From Bacteroidota bacterium (GTDB taxonomy: Bacteria; Bacteroidota; Ignavibacteria; Ignavibacteriales; Melioribacteraceae): a stretch of DNA of 44,631 nucleotides. The DNA is taken from positions 1 to 44,631 of the forward strand of contig JAEXOD010000206.1 in the NCBI GenBank assembly GCA_023447335.1, in the 5' to 3' direction. The notes beneath the pieces were generated by a model. That model had not been told where the DNA came from. It was given only the letters and a program-made list of their open reading frames with translations, and searched no databases. Below, in pieces: positions 10,501 to 18,414 of this stretch. How positions within the stretch are numbered: position 1 is the first letter of the stretch; every line of letters begins with the position of its first letter. The position numbers were made by a program, and so were the translations under genes.

Positions 10501-11116
10501 GATGGTTGCAAGTTATACTCAGTTATTAGAACAACGATACAAAAACAAATTAGACGAACAAGCCGACCAATATATTTACTTTGCTGTTGACGGTGCCAAA
10601 CGTATGCAAAAACTAATTGATGATTTATTAGATTATTCCAGGGTAACTACAAAAGGTAAAGAGCTTACTATAATTAATTTAGCTGAAGTTATGGGCAAAG
10701 TTATGGTGGCTTTGTCATCAAAAATCCACGAAACCGGAGCAGTTATTGTTAACGGAAATTTACCAAAAGTATTAGGAGATGAGACACAAATTGTTAGAGT
10801 ATTTCAAAATTTATTAGATAATTCAATTAAATATAGCGGAGGGAAACAACCTACAATATTCATAAACGCAGAAGATAACGGTGATAAATACTTATTAAGA
10901 GTTAGAGACAACGGAATAGGTATTCAACCGGAATATAAGGATAGAATTTTTGAAATTTTTGAAAGATTACATTCAACTAAAGATTACCCCGGTACAGGAA
11001 TAGGTTTAGCAATTTGCAAACGAATTGTCGAAAGGCACGGAGGTCGCATATGGCTTGATGAATCTATTACTGAAGGGGCTCAGTTCTGTTTTACACTTAT
11101 TAAGGGGAAAAAGTAA
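7526..11116 (+). CDS. Membrane sensor histidine kinase with five PAS-like domains
   Basis: 1196 aa. Membrane helix at about 12-33, an extracytoplasmic sensor region (about 35-290), a second helix (about 291-312), then five PAS-like blocks at about 345-445, 463-575, 588-705, 712-830 and 840-965. Linkers such as 'VLDITTELK' and 'FEDVTEKKI' mark the PAS ends. The kinase core has H985 in 'ASHDLQEPLRM', an H box typical of the phytochrome-like/Rcp-partner kinase group, and a complete HATPase (N box 'NLLDNSIKY', G1 'DNGIGI', G2 'GTGIGLAI'). One base separates its stop from the start of the Rcp-like receiver at 11118, so the two are probably translationally coupled and cognate. No cofactor-binding signature (such as the LOV Cys motif) was recognised in the PAS domains. 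Confidence 0.93.
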   Translation: MFGISKDRWYLKYGVHLISVIITFTAFFIAYLYSLSHEKEFLEIVSQELISYSKSKIFTFESILKEKSESVEKDAYNLFKIYNLHGLDTIRKEDPKVQNFYNDLNYKIEPDRLGFMVLENSSKKTIFLVNKNNYPIDNESESYDGYKGANGSIIWRNLLINTDYNLTMRIPIKNIKNKIIAHFRVGLKSDFLFNELNKPVILGDKKLSVLLMDLSTKKIIYSIQNDIVNTDFIKENTKLDFSQNDVEEVNVVKYKNGRDVILYTQKVQNSKWIAIFSLDTINLEKHIERSKSSVFIVALIFSLVTVLSIEILFRRIVKKLLKKLSGIQKQQVALDQLKEIVEMSILEVQFLINDNCIILAHNKNIQDVYGIFGSIVNTDFRELFIDTEKEKVYNNLIKKQEGDKDVFKSVCIRKDGTKFNTNIELETYSFLGKKYFYFFIQDITNLIEYENKINETERIYSTLLRNLPGIAYRCKNDENWTMEFLSDGCIELTGYFPEELVFNNVISYNDLILEEYRDEIFKITNEAIKTEKQFNFEYRILTKNKKIKWVSEKGIAIYDETGKPLYIEGFIADITEKKNFESNLLANTEKYLNIFENSAAGKSIMTVEGVFIEVNNSFCNMLGYSKEELIGQNYAIFTHPEDVIRSRNALKATLDNQNLNFHLVKRYLHKNGNVIYAKISLTMQYDKDKLPLYIITDVLDITTELKVKTELAESEERYKLLAESAQEGIFLLSKDYTLEFVNYYAAKIINPNTQPENLLNNKTHTSIFNIPNDVFKKAFNEKNIINVDSVVMIEGKKTYLETKLVPIIDEKNRVKSLLGVSRDETENRYLLEKLDESRTMLNTIINSVPQRIFWKDRKSIYLGCNLNFAQDGGLESVDEIIGKNDFELPWKDLADFYIEDDKTVMENSVTLLDKIESLTKADGSKVWISTCKVPLKNIMGETIGVLGIFEDVTEKKIIEEQLHETLYKLETSNKELEQFAYIASHDLQEPLRMVASYTQLLEQRYKNKLDEQADQYIYFAVDGAKRMQKLIDDLLDYSRVTTKGKELTIINLAEVMGKVMVALSSKIHETGAVIVNGNLPKVLGDETQIVRVFQNLLDNSIKYSGGKQPTIFINAEDNGDKYLLRVRDNGIGIQPEYKDRIFEIFERLHSTKDYPGTGIGLAICKRIVERHGGRIWLDESITEGAQFCFTLIKGKK

Positions 11117-11117
11117 G

Positions 11118-11543
11118 ATGGAAAAAAATCTAAAACCAATTGAAATTTTACTAGTAGAAGATAACCCGGGAGATGTTAAATTAACCCAGATGGCACTACA
11201 TAGTGCAAAGGTTACAAATAACCTGCATGTAGCAAATAACGGTAAGGAAGCTTTAGATTTTTTATTTGCCGGCACAGAAATTAGACCGGATATAGTATTG
11301 TTAGACTTAAACCTTCCGCTTATTGACGGTAGAGAAGTCCTAAAAAAAATTAAAGAAGATGAACAACTTAAACGTATTCCGGTTGTAATTCTTTCCTCTT
11401 CGAAAGCCGAAGAAGATATTATCAAATCTTATGATTTACATGCTAATTGCTATATAACTAAGCCAATCGATTTGGATCAGTTTTTAAATGTAATAAAATC
11501 TATTGAGGATTTTTGGCTTACAATTGTTAAATTACCTGCATGA
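11118..11543 (+). CDS. Single-domain response regulator, Rcp1-like
   Basis: 141 aa, a receiver domain only. 'ILLVEDNPGDVKLTQ' gives acidic residues E14/D15, phospho-acceptor D63 lies in 'IVLLDLNLPL', and the conserved Lys is in 'ITKPID'. The 'VEDNPGD' start is typical of Rcp1-type regulators that pair with phytochrome-like kinases. The frame is open further upstream into the kinase gene, but the ATG at 11118, one base after the kinase stop, is the sensible start. Without an output domain it probably acts as a phosphate shuttle or by protein contact, perhaps with the REC-kinase encoded 22 bp downstream. Confidence 0.92.
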   Translation: MEKNLKPIEILLVEDNPGDVKLTQMALHSAKVTNNLHVANNGKEALDFLFAGTEIRPDIVLLDLNLPLIDGREVLKKIKEDEQLKRIPVVILSSSKAEEDIIKSYDLHANCYITKPIDLDQFLNVIKSIEDFWLTIVKLPA

Positions 11544-11565
11544 TTTTGGGAGAGTATTTTGATTT

Positions 11566-13986
11566 ATGATTAGAGATATTTTTGTTATTGAGGATAATCC
11601 CGGCGATGCCTTATTGGTAAAGGAGTATTTAAAAGGCTCAGATAGAATGAAATTTAATTTTGAATTTTTCGATTCAGTACAGAAAGTTGAAACCGAAGGT
11701 AAAAATTTTAATCCTGCCGTTATTCTTTTAGATTTGTATTTAACGGATAGCAAGGGAATTTCTACATTTGAAAAAGTCTATAAGCTATATAAACACGTAC
11801 CCATTATAATTTTATCGGGATATGATGATGAAGAAACAGCATTTAATGCAGTGAAAAACGGTGCTCAAGATTATCTTATAAAAGGTAAAATTAATGAAAA
11901 AGTTCTACAGATAGCCGTGCTTTATGCAATTGAAAGAGTTAAACTATTACACTCTTTATTTAGTAGTGAACAAAAATTTAAACTGTTAACTGAAAATGCC
12001 CCCATATTTATATGGATGACAGATTCAAAAGGAAGATTTATTTATTGTAATAAATTGCTTTCTAATTTTCTTTGTATTTCTGTCGGAGAGCTTTGTAATA
12101 AAAGCATGATTGATTTTGTTTCACCGCAATCATATAATAATGTTTCGTTAGTATATGATAACGCCTTTTCTTTAAGCGAACCGTATTCAATTGAATATGA
12201 GTTAAAAAACGGTTTTTCCGTTTATGAAAAAGCCGTTCCTTACAAGGACGAAAATTGTAGCTTTTTAGGTTTTATATCTACCGGTTTAGATTTAAGCGAA
12301 ATAAAAAGAGTTGAAAAAGAAAAGAATCTAAATAAAGAAAAATATGAATTTATTGCAGAAAACAGCTTAGATGTAATTTGGAAAATGGATTTAAACTTAA
12401 ATACTATCTACTGTAATAAAGCAATACAAGCATTTGTAGGTTATTTGCCTAGTGAGTTTACAAAACTTACCCCCGAAGATTATCTAACTGAAGAATCTCT
12501 TCTTTTAGTAAAAAAGGAATTAACAAAAAAATTATACAAATATGAGGAATCAAATAATTTAGACATTACAATTGTTGAACACTTAGATTTAGATTTTATA
12601 CATAAAAACGGAGAAATTAAACACGGGGAAATAAATGCAAGATTGACATATGATTTTAATACCGATAATATTGTAATAATGGGAGTAACTCGTGATAAAA
12701 CCGAGAAGCAAAAAACAGACGAAAAAATTAGAAATTACCAAAACAAAGTTGAGATATTGGCAAGCAGTGCCATTTCATTTTTAGAATATCAAGAAAAAGC
12801 TAATATATTTTGTTTAATCGGGGAAAATCTGCTATCATTAATTCCGCATAGTTATATTTTGGTTAGTTCGGTTAAAGGCGAGATTTCAACTTTAGAATAC
12901 ATAGCCGGATTAGGTACACAAATAAAAAGTCTAGACAAACTGATTGGAAGTACAATAATCGGTAGAAAGACAAAATTAAACACACTAGCACTACAACGGT
13001 TAGGAAAAGGGAAGATCATAAAAGTTGACGGGGGCTTATACGAGGTAACATTAAATACTATTTCTCACAATATAATCGATTTATTGGAAAGGGCTTTTAA
13101 TGTTAGTTCTGTTTATGTTTTTGGAATGAACAAAGATTCTAATTTATTAGGTAGTGTAATAGTTATAATGAAAAAGGGATATGAACCGGATGATTTTGAT
13201 ATAATAGATGCATATGTAAATCAAGCAACAATTGCATTAAATAGAAAAAATGCAGAAGAATCGTTAATAAAATCCGAACAGCAATTAAGAGATAGTAATG
13301 CAGCCAAAGATAAATTCTTTTCAATAATATCTCATGATTTAAGAAGTCCTTTTCAAGGTATTTTAGGTTATTTTGACATTTTAACAGAAAACTTTGAAGA
13401 TGTATCCAGAGAAGAATTATTTAAGATACTTAGTAACTTGAAAAGTCTTGTGCATAATCAATATAACCTGCTAGAAAATTTATTAACTTGGGCAAGTATT
13501 CAAAGAGGGAAAAAAAGAATCGATAAGCAACAGTTAAAATTAACTGATTTGGTTGATTGGATTGTAGGAGCGTTGAGTATAAATGCCACTAAAAAAGAGA
13601 TAAATATTACTAAAGATATACCCGAAAATTTTATTATTGATGCTGATGTTGAAATGTTAAAATCTATTTTAAATAATTTGATTTCAAATTCAATTAAGTT
13701 TACACCCCGAGGCGGATTATTAAGTATGCATACCATAGATAAAAAGGGAAACAAATTATTAATAATTGAAGATAACGGTGTAGGGATGTCTGAAGTAGAA
13801 GTAGAAAATTTGTTTAAAATTGATAAGCAAAATTCAAAATTAGGTACCGAAAAGGAGAAAGGAACAGGCTTAGGTTTAATATTATGTAAAGAATTTATTG
13901 ATATGCATGGTTGGACTATCAAAGTTGAAAGTAAAGTTGGTATAGGAACAAAATTTATTATAGGAATTGAACAAAAAATTTATTGA
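11566..13986 (+). CDS. REC-PAS-PAS-GAF-like histidine kinase
   Basis: 806 aa, apparently soluble. N-terminal receiver (about 1-120; D10, phospho-acceptor D56 in 'VILLDLYL', Lys in 'YLIKGK'), two PAS-like domains (about 138-250 and 262-385), a GAF-like region (about 395-560), HisKA with H590 in 'ISHDLRSPFQG', and HATPase with G1 'EDNGVGM' and G2 'GTGLGLIL'. An N-terminal receiver on a kinase makes it a likely second tier in a phosphorelay whose first tier is the kinase and receiver just upstream. Third gene of the 7526-13986 operon. Its 3' end overlaps the convergent kinase gene by seven bases. Confidence 0.92.
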   Translation: MIRDIFVIEDNPGDALLVKEYLKGSDRMKFNFEFFDSVQKVETEGKNFNPAVILLDLYLTDSKGISTFEKVYKLYKHVPIIILSGYDDEETAFNAVKNGAQDYLIKGKINEKVLQIAVLYAIERVKLLHSLFSSEQKFKLLTENAPIFIWMTDSKGRFIYCNKLLSNFLCISVGELCNKSMIDFVSPQSYNNVSLVYDNAFSLSEPYSIEYELKNGFSVYEKAVPYKDENCSFLGFISTGLDLSEIKRVEKEKNLNKEKYEFIAENSLDVIWKMDLNLNTIYCNKAIQAFVGYLPSEFTKLTPEDYLTEESLLLVKKELTKKLYKYEESNNLDITIVEHLDLDFIHKNGEIKHGEINARLTYDFNTDNIVIMGVTRDKTEKQKTDEKIRNYQNKVEILASSAISFLEYQEKANIFCLIGENLLSLIPHSYILVSSVKGEISTLEYIAGLGTQIKSLDKLIGSTIIGRKTKLNTLALQRLGKGKIIKVDGGLYEVTLNTISHNIIDLLERAFNVSSVYVFGMNKDSNLLGSVIVIMKKGYEPDDFDIIDAYVNQATIALNRKNAEESLIKSEQQLRDSNAAKDKFFSIISHDLRSPFQGILGYFDILTENFEDVSREELFKILSNLKSLVHNQYNLLENLLTWASIQRGKKRIDKQQLKLTDLVDWIVGALSINATKKEINITKDIPENFIIDADVEMLKSILNNLISNSIKFTPRGGLLSMHTIDKKGNKLLIIEDNGVGMSEVEVENLFKIDKQNSKLGTEKEKGTGLGLILCKEFIDMHGWTIKVESKVGIGTKFIIGIEQKIY

Positions 13987-16343
13987 GGAATAGAAATAAT
14001 AAAACAAGTGCCTTTATTTACGGCACTTGTTATTTCAATTTTTCCGTTATGTTTTTCAATCATTTCGCCGCATAACAATAAACCCAAACCGGTTCCCTTT
14101 TCGTTATTTGTACCCATGGTTGAATTAATATTTGTGATGTCAAATAAGCTGTTTATTTGCTCGTTTGTCATCCCTATTCCGTTATCTGATACCTTGATTA
14201 TTACGTTCGACCCGGATTTTTTTGCATTTACGGTTACGTTTCCGCCTGAATTTGTAAATTTAATACCGTTAACAATTAAATTAGATAAAACAGAATACAT
14301 CATTTTCCTATCGGCAATCATAGTAAAATCTTTTTGAACGTCAAAATTTAATTCTAGATCTTTCTTTTTAGCTATTCCGTTTAAAAGATTTGCAATCTCC
14401 TCTAATAGGTCATATAAATAGAATTCTTCTGGGTAAAATTGAATTCTTCCTAATTCAAATCTTGTCCAGTTTAACAAATTTTCCAATAAATTATACAAAT
14501 TTTTTGATGACGTTTCTATATTACCGACAAATTCTTTTATTTCACTTTTGGAGAGGTTATCGGCTTCGCTAATAATAAACGATGCTAGCCCCAGTAACCC
14601 CTGAAACGGACTTTTAAGATCGTGTGATACCATTGAATAAAATCGGTCTTTACTTCTATTAATTTCTTCTAATTCTTTAGAATAAAAAACAAGTCTTTCT
14701 TCATTTATTTTCCGTTTAACAGCGTTGGCAAGCATTTCACCGGTCAAAGAATATATATTAAATAATTCCTCATCAAATCTTTCGTTGTACAACGAACAAC
14801 CTGCAACAACTATTCCCCATAGTTTGCCTTCTATCTTAATAGGAACAAAAACAATTGATTCAATTTCCGAATCGATAGAATCAATTAGACTTTTTATTAT
14901 TTTATCTTTCGTATTGTAAATTATCGGTTTATCTAAAAAAAGCGGGGATAATACTTCTTCGGTTTTATCATCAACATCTATTCGACTCAAATCAAAAAGA
15001 AAATCAGGATTTACAAATTTTTGTCTTACGGTAAACGCTTTATTTTGTGGCGAGTAAGTTAACAAAGCAGTAAATTTTTTATCTGTAAAATTCGAAATAA
15101 ATTGTAACACATGCGTGATGCTGTTATCTATTTCGTTTAACGGAATGTTTATAAGATTTGAAGAAGAATGACTTAAAAACTCAATAAATTGAACACGTCT
15201 TTCAAGTTGTTTTGAACTTTCCGAAAGTTGTGTATTTATCTTTTTCTTATTTCTATTCATAGAAATTAAAGCAATCACAACAATTGCAAAAACTAATCCG
15301 ATTACCAGCATGTAATATCTTTGTACATTCGTCAAACGAGAAAGATAAGTATTTTCTTTCTCTTTTTGGTCAATTCTATTTTTAACTAACAGCTCTGCGA
15401 TCTTTCTTGTCTGATCTTCTCTCTTTATTTCTTCAGACATTTTGATGTATAAATTTCTATATAACAAACTTGAATCAAGGTCTCTTAAATAGAAGTAGCT
15501 AAAAGCTAAAAGTAAATAAGAATCTGCTATAAGTTTTTTGTTATTTATTTCTTTAGCAATTCCGTTTGATTGTTGAAGAATAGATATTGCTTTTTCCGGA
15601 TTTTTTAATGACAAGTATATACTTGCCAAATTCTGCATAGTGTTAGCAATATTCGGTTTATGATTAAGTTTAATTTTTAAATCCAGTGACTTTTGATAAT
15701 ATTCCAATGCTGCGATGTTATTGCCGGCAGTTTCGCTAAGATAACCTAAGTTATTTAATAATCGAGAAATGCCCAAACTATCTTTACTTTTCTCAAATAT
15801 TTTTAAAGCATTTAGCAGATATTCTTCAGCTTTCGAAAAGTTTCCCTGTATATGAAAAACAGATCCTATATTATTGTAAAGATTAGAAAGAATTCTTAAA
15901 TTATTTGTTTTTTCGGCAAAACTCAATCCTGTTAAATAATTTTCTAATGCTTTGTCATAATTATTTATCAAATAATAAACTAACCCGAGATCATTATATG
16001 TGATAGCTAAATTTTCAATATTATTTTCTTTTTGATCAAGTTCTTGAGCCTCAAACAAGTATTCAAGAGCCTTGGAGTAATTATTTAAATTTCTATAAGC
16101 AGATGCAAGTGATTTAAGACTTAAAGTTTTTCCCAAATAATAATTGTTTTGAACTGATAGTAAAAATGATTTTTCGGCAAACTGTATAGATTTTGAGGGA
16201 GCGTTTGCAACATATACTCTTGCAGAATCTAACATTTTATTTACAATATACTTAACCGAATTCTGTTTGGAATCGTCATATTGCGCAAAAACATTAAAAT
16301 TTGCAAAAATAATAAAAAATAGTATAAATATTTTTTTATTCAT
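13980..16343 (-). CDS. TPR-GAF sensor histidine kinase
   Basis: 787 aa. Signal peptide (MNKKIFILFFIIFANFNVFAQ), at least six tetratricopeptide repeats (about 60-300; 'ALEYLFEAQELDQ', 'ALEYYQKSLDLK'), one membrane helix (about 341-361), a GAF-like domain (about 385-545), HisKA with H574 in 'VSHDLKSPFQG', and HATPase with G1 'SDNGIGM' and G2 'GTGLGLLL'. The TPR domain is predicted to be periplasmic, a layout frequent in Bacteroidota kinases. The kinase core closely matches that of the convergent gene at 11566 ('SHDLRSPFQG', 'EKGTGLGL'), suggesting related modules that share or compete for a partner. No response regulator is adjacent. Confidence 0.92.
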   Translation of the reverse strand: MNKKIFILFFIIFANFNVFAQYDDSKQNSVKYIVNKMLDSARVYVANAPSKSIQFAEKSFLLSVQNNYYLGKTLSLKSLASAYRNLNNYSKALEYLFEAQELDQKENNIENLAITYNDLGLVYYLINNYDKALENYLTGLSFAEKTNNLRILSNLYNNIGSVFHIQGNFSKAEEYLLNALKIFEKSKDSLGISRLLNNLGYLSETAGNNIAALEYYQKSLDLKIKLNHKPNIANTMQNLASIYLSLKNPEKAISILQQSNGIAKEINNKKLIADSYLLLAFSYFYLRDLDSSLLYRNLYIKMSEEIKREDQTRKIAELLVKNRIDQKEKENTYLSRLTNVQRYYMLVIGLVFAIVVIALISMNRNKKKINTQLSESSKQLERRVQFIEFLSHSSSNLINIPLNEIDNSITHVLQFISNFTDKKFTALLTYSPQNKAFTVRQKFVNPDFLFDLSRIDVDDKTEEVLSPLFLDKPIIYNTKDKIIKSLIDSIDSEIESIVFVPIKIEGKLWGIVVAGCSLYNERFDEELFNIYSLTGEMLANAVKRKINEERLVFYSKELEEINRSKDRFYSMVSHDLKSPFQGLLGLASFIISEADNLSKSEIKEFVGNIETSSKNLYNLLENLLNWTRFELGRIQFYPEEFYLYDLLEEIANLLNGIAKKKDLELNFDVQKDFTMIADRKMMYSVLSNLIVNGIKFTNSGGNVTVNAKKSGSNVIIKVSDNGIGMTNEQINSLFDITNINSTMGTNNEKGTGLGLLLCGEMIEKHNGKIEITSAVNKGTCFIISIPQ

Positions 16344-16445
16344 TTTGTTATTAACAATTAAAATTTTATTTTATATTAAATCTGTTTAAATATACTAATT
16401 TATTTATTTAAATGTTACTTTTTATTTATTTTATTAGAGGGGAAT

Positions 16446-17312
16446 ATGTCACATAAAAAGAAAGACAAGAAGAAAGGACAAAGTGAAGATAACGAGAAAT
16501 TAGAAAAGCATTCCTCGGATAATCATGTAAAACATCACAAGCTGGATAAAAAAGAGTATGAAAAAGTACTTGGAAAACTATCGGTTGAGCTCGTAAAACT
16601 TCAAGAATGGATTAAGCATAAGGGGTTAAAAGTAGTTATAATTTTTGAAGGGAGAGACGCTGCCGGAAAAGGAGGAGCTATAAAATCAATTACTCAATTC
16701 TTAAATCCTCGTTCATGTCGTGTTGTTGCTTTGGCTAAACCCACCGAAAGAGAAAGAACTCAATGGTATTTTCAACGATATGTAGAGTATCTTCCATCAG
16801 CAGGTGAAATGGTTATGTTTGATAGAAGTTGGTACAACAGAGCAGGTGTTGAAAGAGTAATGGGATTTTGTACGGATACTGAATACGAAGAATTTTTACG
16901 CAGTTGTCCTGAGTTTGAAAGGATGATAATCAGAAGCGGAATAATTTTAATTAAGTATTGGTTTTCGGTTAGTGACGAAGAACAAGAAAAAAGATTTCAG
17001 GATAGAATTAATGACCCGACAAAAATGTGGAAACTTAGCCCTATGGATGTGGAAGCACGCAGTAAATGGGTTGAATATAGCAAGGCAAAAGATCAAATGT
17101 TTGCATATACCGATATTAAACAAGCCCCTTGGTATGTAGTTGATAGCGATGATAAAAGACGTGCAAGATTAAATTTAATTACACATTTGTTAAGTCTAAT
17201 CCCATATGAAGAAATAGAACATCCAACGATTGTTTTGCCTGAAAGACAAAAGGATTCCGGTTATGTTAGACCTCCAAAAACCGACCAAACCTTTGTACCG
17301 AAAGTTTATTAG
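16446..17312 (+). CDS. ppk2: Polyphosphate kinase 2
   Basis: 288 aa, the one-domain PPK2 size. Transfers phosphate between polyphosphate and nucleotides, usually favouring NDP/NTP formation from polyP. Walker A 'GRDAAGKGG' (about 68-76), lid-region residues in 'PTERERTQWYFQRY', and Walker B 'MFDRSWYNRAGVERVMGF' are all present. The N-terminal 35 residues are a charged Lys/His-rich tail (MSHKKKDKKKG) not needed for the fold. A strong ribosome site AGAGGGGA lies a few bases before the ATG. It is divergent from the TPR kinase and monocistronic. I cannot settle GDP versus ADP preference or subclass from sequence alone. Confidence 0.93.
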   Translation: MSHKKKDKKKGQSEDNEKLEKHSSDNHVKHHKLDKKEYEKVLGKLSVELVKLQEWIKHKGLKVVIIFEGRDAAGKGGAIKSITQFLNPRSCRVVALAKPTERERTQWYFQRYVEYLPSAGEMVMFDRSWYNRAGVERVMGFCTDTEYEEFLRSCPEFERMIIRSGIILIKYWFSVSDEEQEKRFQDRINDPTKMWKLSPMDVEARSKWVEYSKAKDQMFAYTDIKQAPWYVVDSDDKRRARLNLITHLLSLIPYEEIEHPTIVLPERQKDSGYVRPPKTDQTFVPKVY

Positions 17313-17428
17313 GCTTGAATAGTATTTTGTTGGTGATGTATAAAAGTTATTTTAGTTCTGTGACAGAAGTAATTATATTATAATTAAATTATTTATTATT
17401 CTCCAAAACTTTTTAAATGACCTTATCT

Positions 17429-17469
17429 CCGTCCCCTTCCTTCTAAACCATAAAAAGGAAGGGAGACGG
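17429..17469. repeat. Strong hairpin downstream of ppk2
   Basis: CCGTCCCCTTCCTT (17429-17442) pairs with AAGGAAGGGAGACGG (17455-17469) with one bulged base. No proper T-run follows, so it may be an mRNA 3' stabilising hairpin or a weak terminator for ppk2, 117 bp after the stop. Confidence 0.6.
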
Positions 17470-17774
17470 CTATTTTCTCATAACCGACTATACTAAAGGC
17501 GGTTTTGTAATTTTACGAATCATTTATTCCCCCTCAATTATTCAATTTTAAGTTCAGGAGTATTGCTTATCCCGACTTGTTGAGAGGTTAGGTGTGAATT
17601 ATGTTATTGGTATTTATCATAACAATTTTTAAGGTAAAATTTTTGATAAATTAGGAATGATTATTTTTTTGGCAAACATATTAGAGTTATTCCCCAACCA
17701 ATATTAAACAATTGTGATAATTATATTGATAAATAACTAATATTTGCTATAATAAACAAGTGTTTTTTTAATTA

Positions 17775-18076
17775 GGGGCTGTATCAAAAGGGATTAATTT
17801 TTATAAAATAAATTGCGGATACTCACCCCCTAGCCTCCTTTCAAAATTCTAAAGAGGGGGAATAATACATTAAATAATTCAGCTTTAGACAAATTGCCGA
17901 ACGCCGAAGAATGTCCGTAACTTATTATAATACAACGGATAGCAAAGTGCCGTTACTAGGGTTTTGAGAAGGGGTCGGGGGATGAGTGGTGTTAAAAGTT
18001 AACGTGGAATAATAAATAAATTTCTTGTGTTATAATTGCTCTTTAAACGGGAACAAACTACTTTTGATACAGCCCC
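17775..18076. mobile_element. MITE-like non-autonomous element, 302 bp
   Basis: Bounded by perfect 16-bp terminal inverted repeats, GGGGCTGTATCAAAAG at 17775-17790 and its reverse complement at 18061-18076. Inside, CT-rich and AG-rich blocks (ACTCACCCCCTAGCC near 17821 and GGGGGATGAGTGG near 17978) form a second, imperfect inverted pair. It has no transposase frame. Ends beginning GGGGCTGT are reminiscent of some IS5/IS1182-like elements, a resemblance from memory only. I found no clear target-site duplication. A diverged end copy lies 93 bp beyond the right end. Confidence 0.65.
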
Positions 18077-18385
18077 CAATCAAACCCCGCTAAAATTTGA
18101 TTGAACAGGTAATTATAAAATGCTGTTATTTTGAAAATAAGTGAAAAATCGTTAATTAAAAGGCAGACTTTTGATATAGCTCCGTTTTAATTATAGAAAA
18201 AAAAATAAAACATATAACAGAACTCGCTTGCGAGTGAATTAATAATTCCTTATGGGAATTTTTAATATACATTGGCTCAATTATTTAACATTTTTCTCAG
18301 GTATGATTAATATGATTTGTGTTATTTTATAACGAAGTTTTGTTCGATACAAGTTAAACCACTTTGCCTAACTCGGAACTTACTT

Positions 18386-18413
18386 AACATTCAACCTTTA
18401 ACATTTAACCTTT
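18386..18413. repeat. 14-bp tandem duplication
   Basis: AACATTCAACCTTT (18386-18399) is followed directly by AACATTTAACCTTT (18400-18413), with one mismatch. It lies immediately beyond the stop of the LacI-type gene. No function is apparent. Confidence 0.6.
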
Positions 18414-18414
18414 A

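Larger units (their letters stand above)
17313..18414. other. Long non-coding region with hairpins and a MITE-like element
   Basis: About 1.1 kb between ppk2 and the LacI-type gene with no credible open frame on either strand. It holds the hairpin at 17429-17469, the inverted-repeat element at 17775-18076, a diverged half copy of its end at 18169-18184 (CTTTTGATATAGCTCC), a small palindrome ACTCGCTTGCGAGT (about 18222-18235), and a 14-bp tandem duplication at 18386-18413. Confidence 0.7.

Noticed and set aside
13500..13922. 140-codon open frame on the minus strand
   Set aside because: It lies wholly inside the kinase domain of the gene at 11566, opposite strand, with no domain match and shadow-like codon use.
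14008..14337. 109-codon plus-strand open frame
   Set aside because: Antisense to the HATPase region of the TPR kinase; no domain.
17313..18414. CRISPR array or small RNA in the long gap
   Set aside because: No regularly spaced direct repeats; the repeated sequences are inverted ends and a single 14-bp tandem pair.
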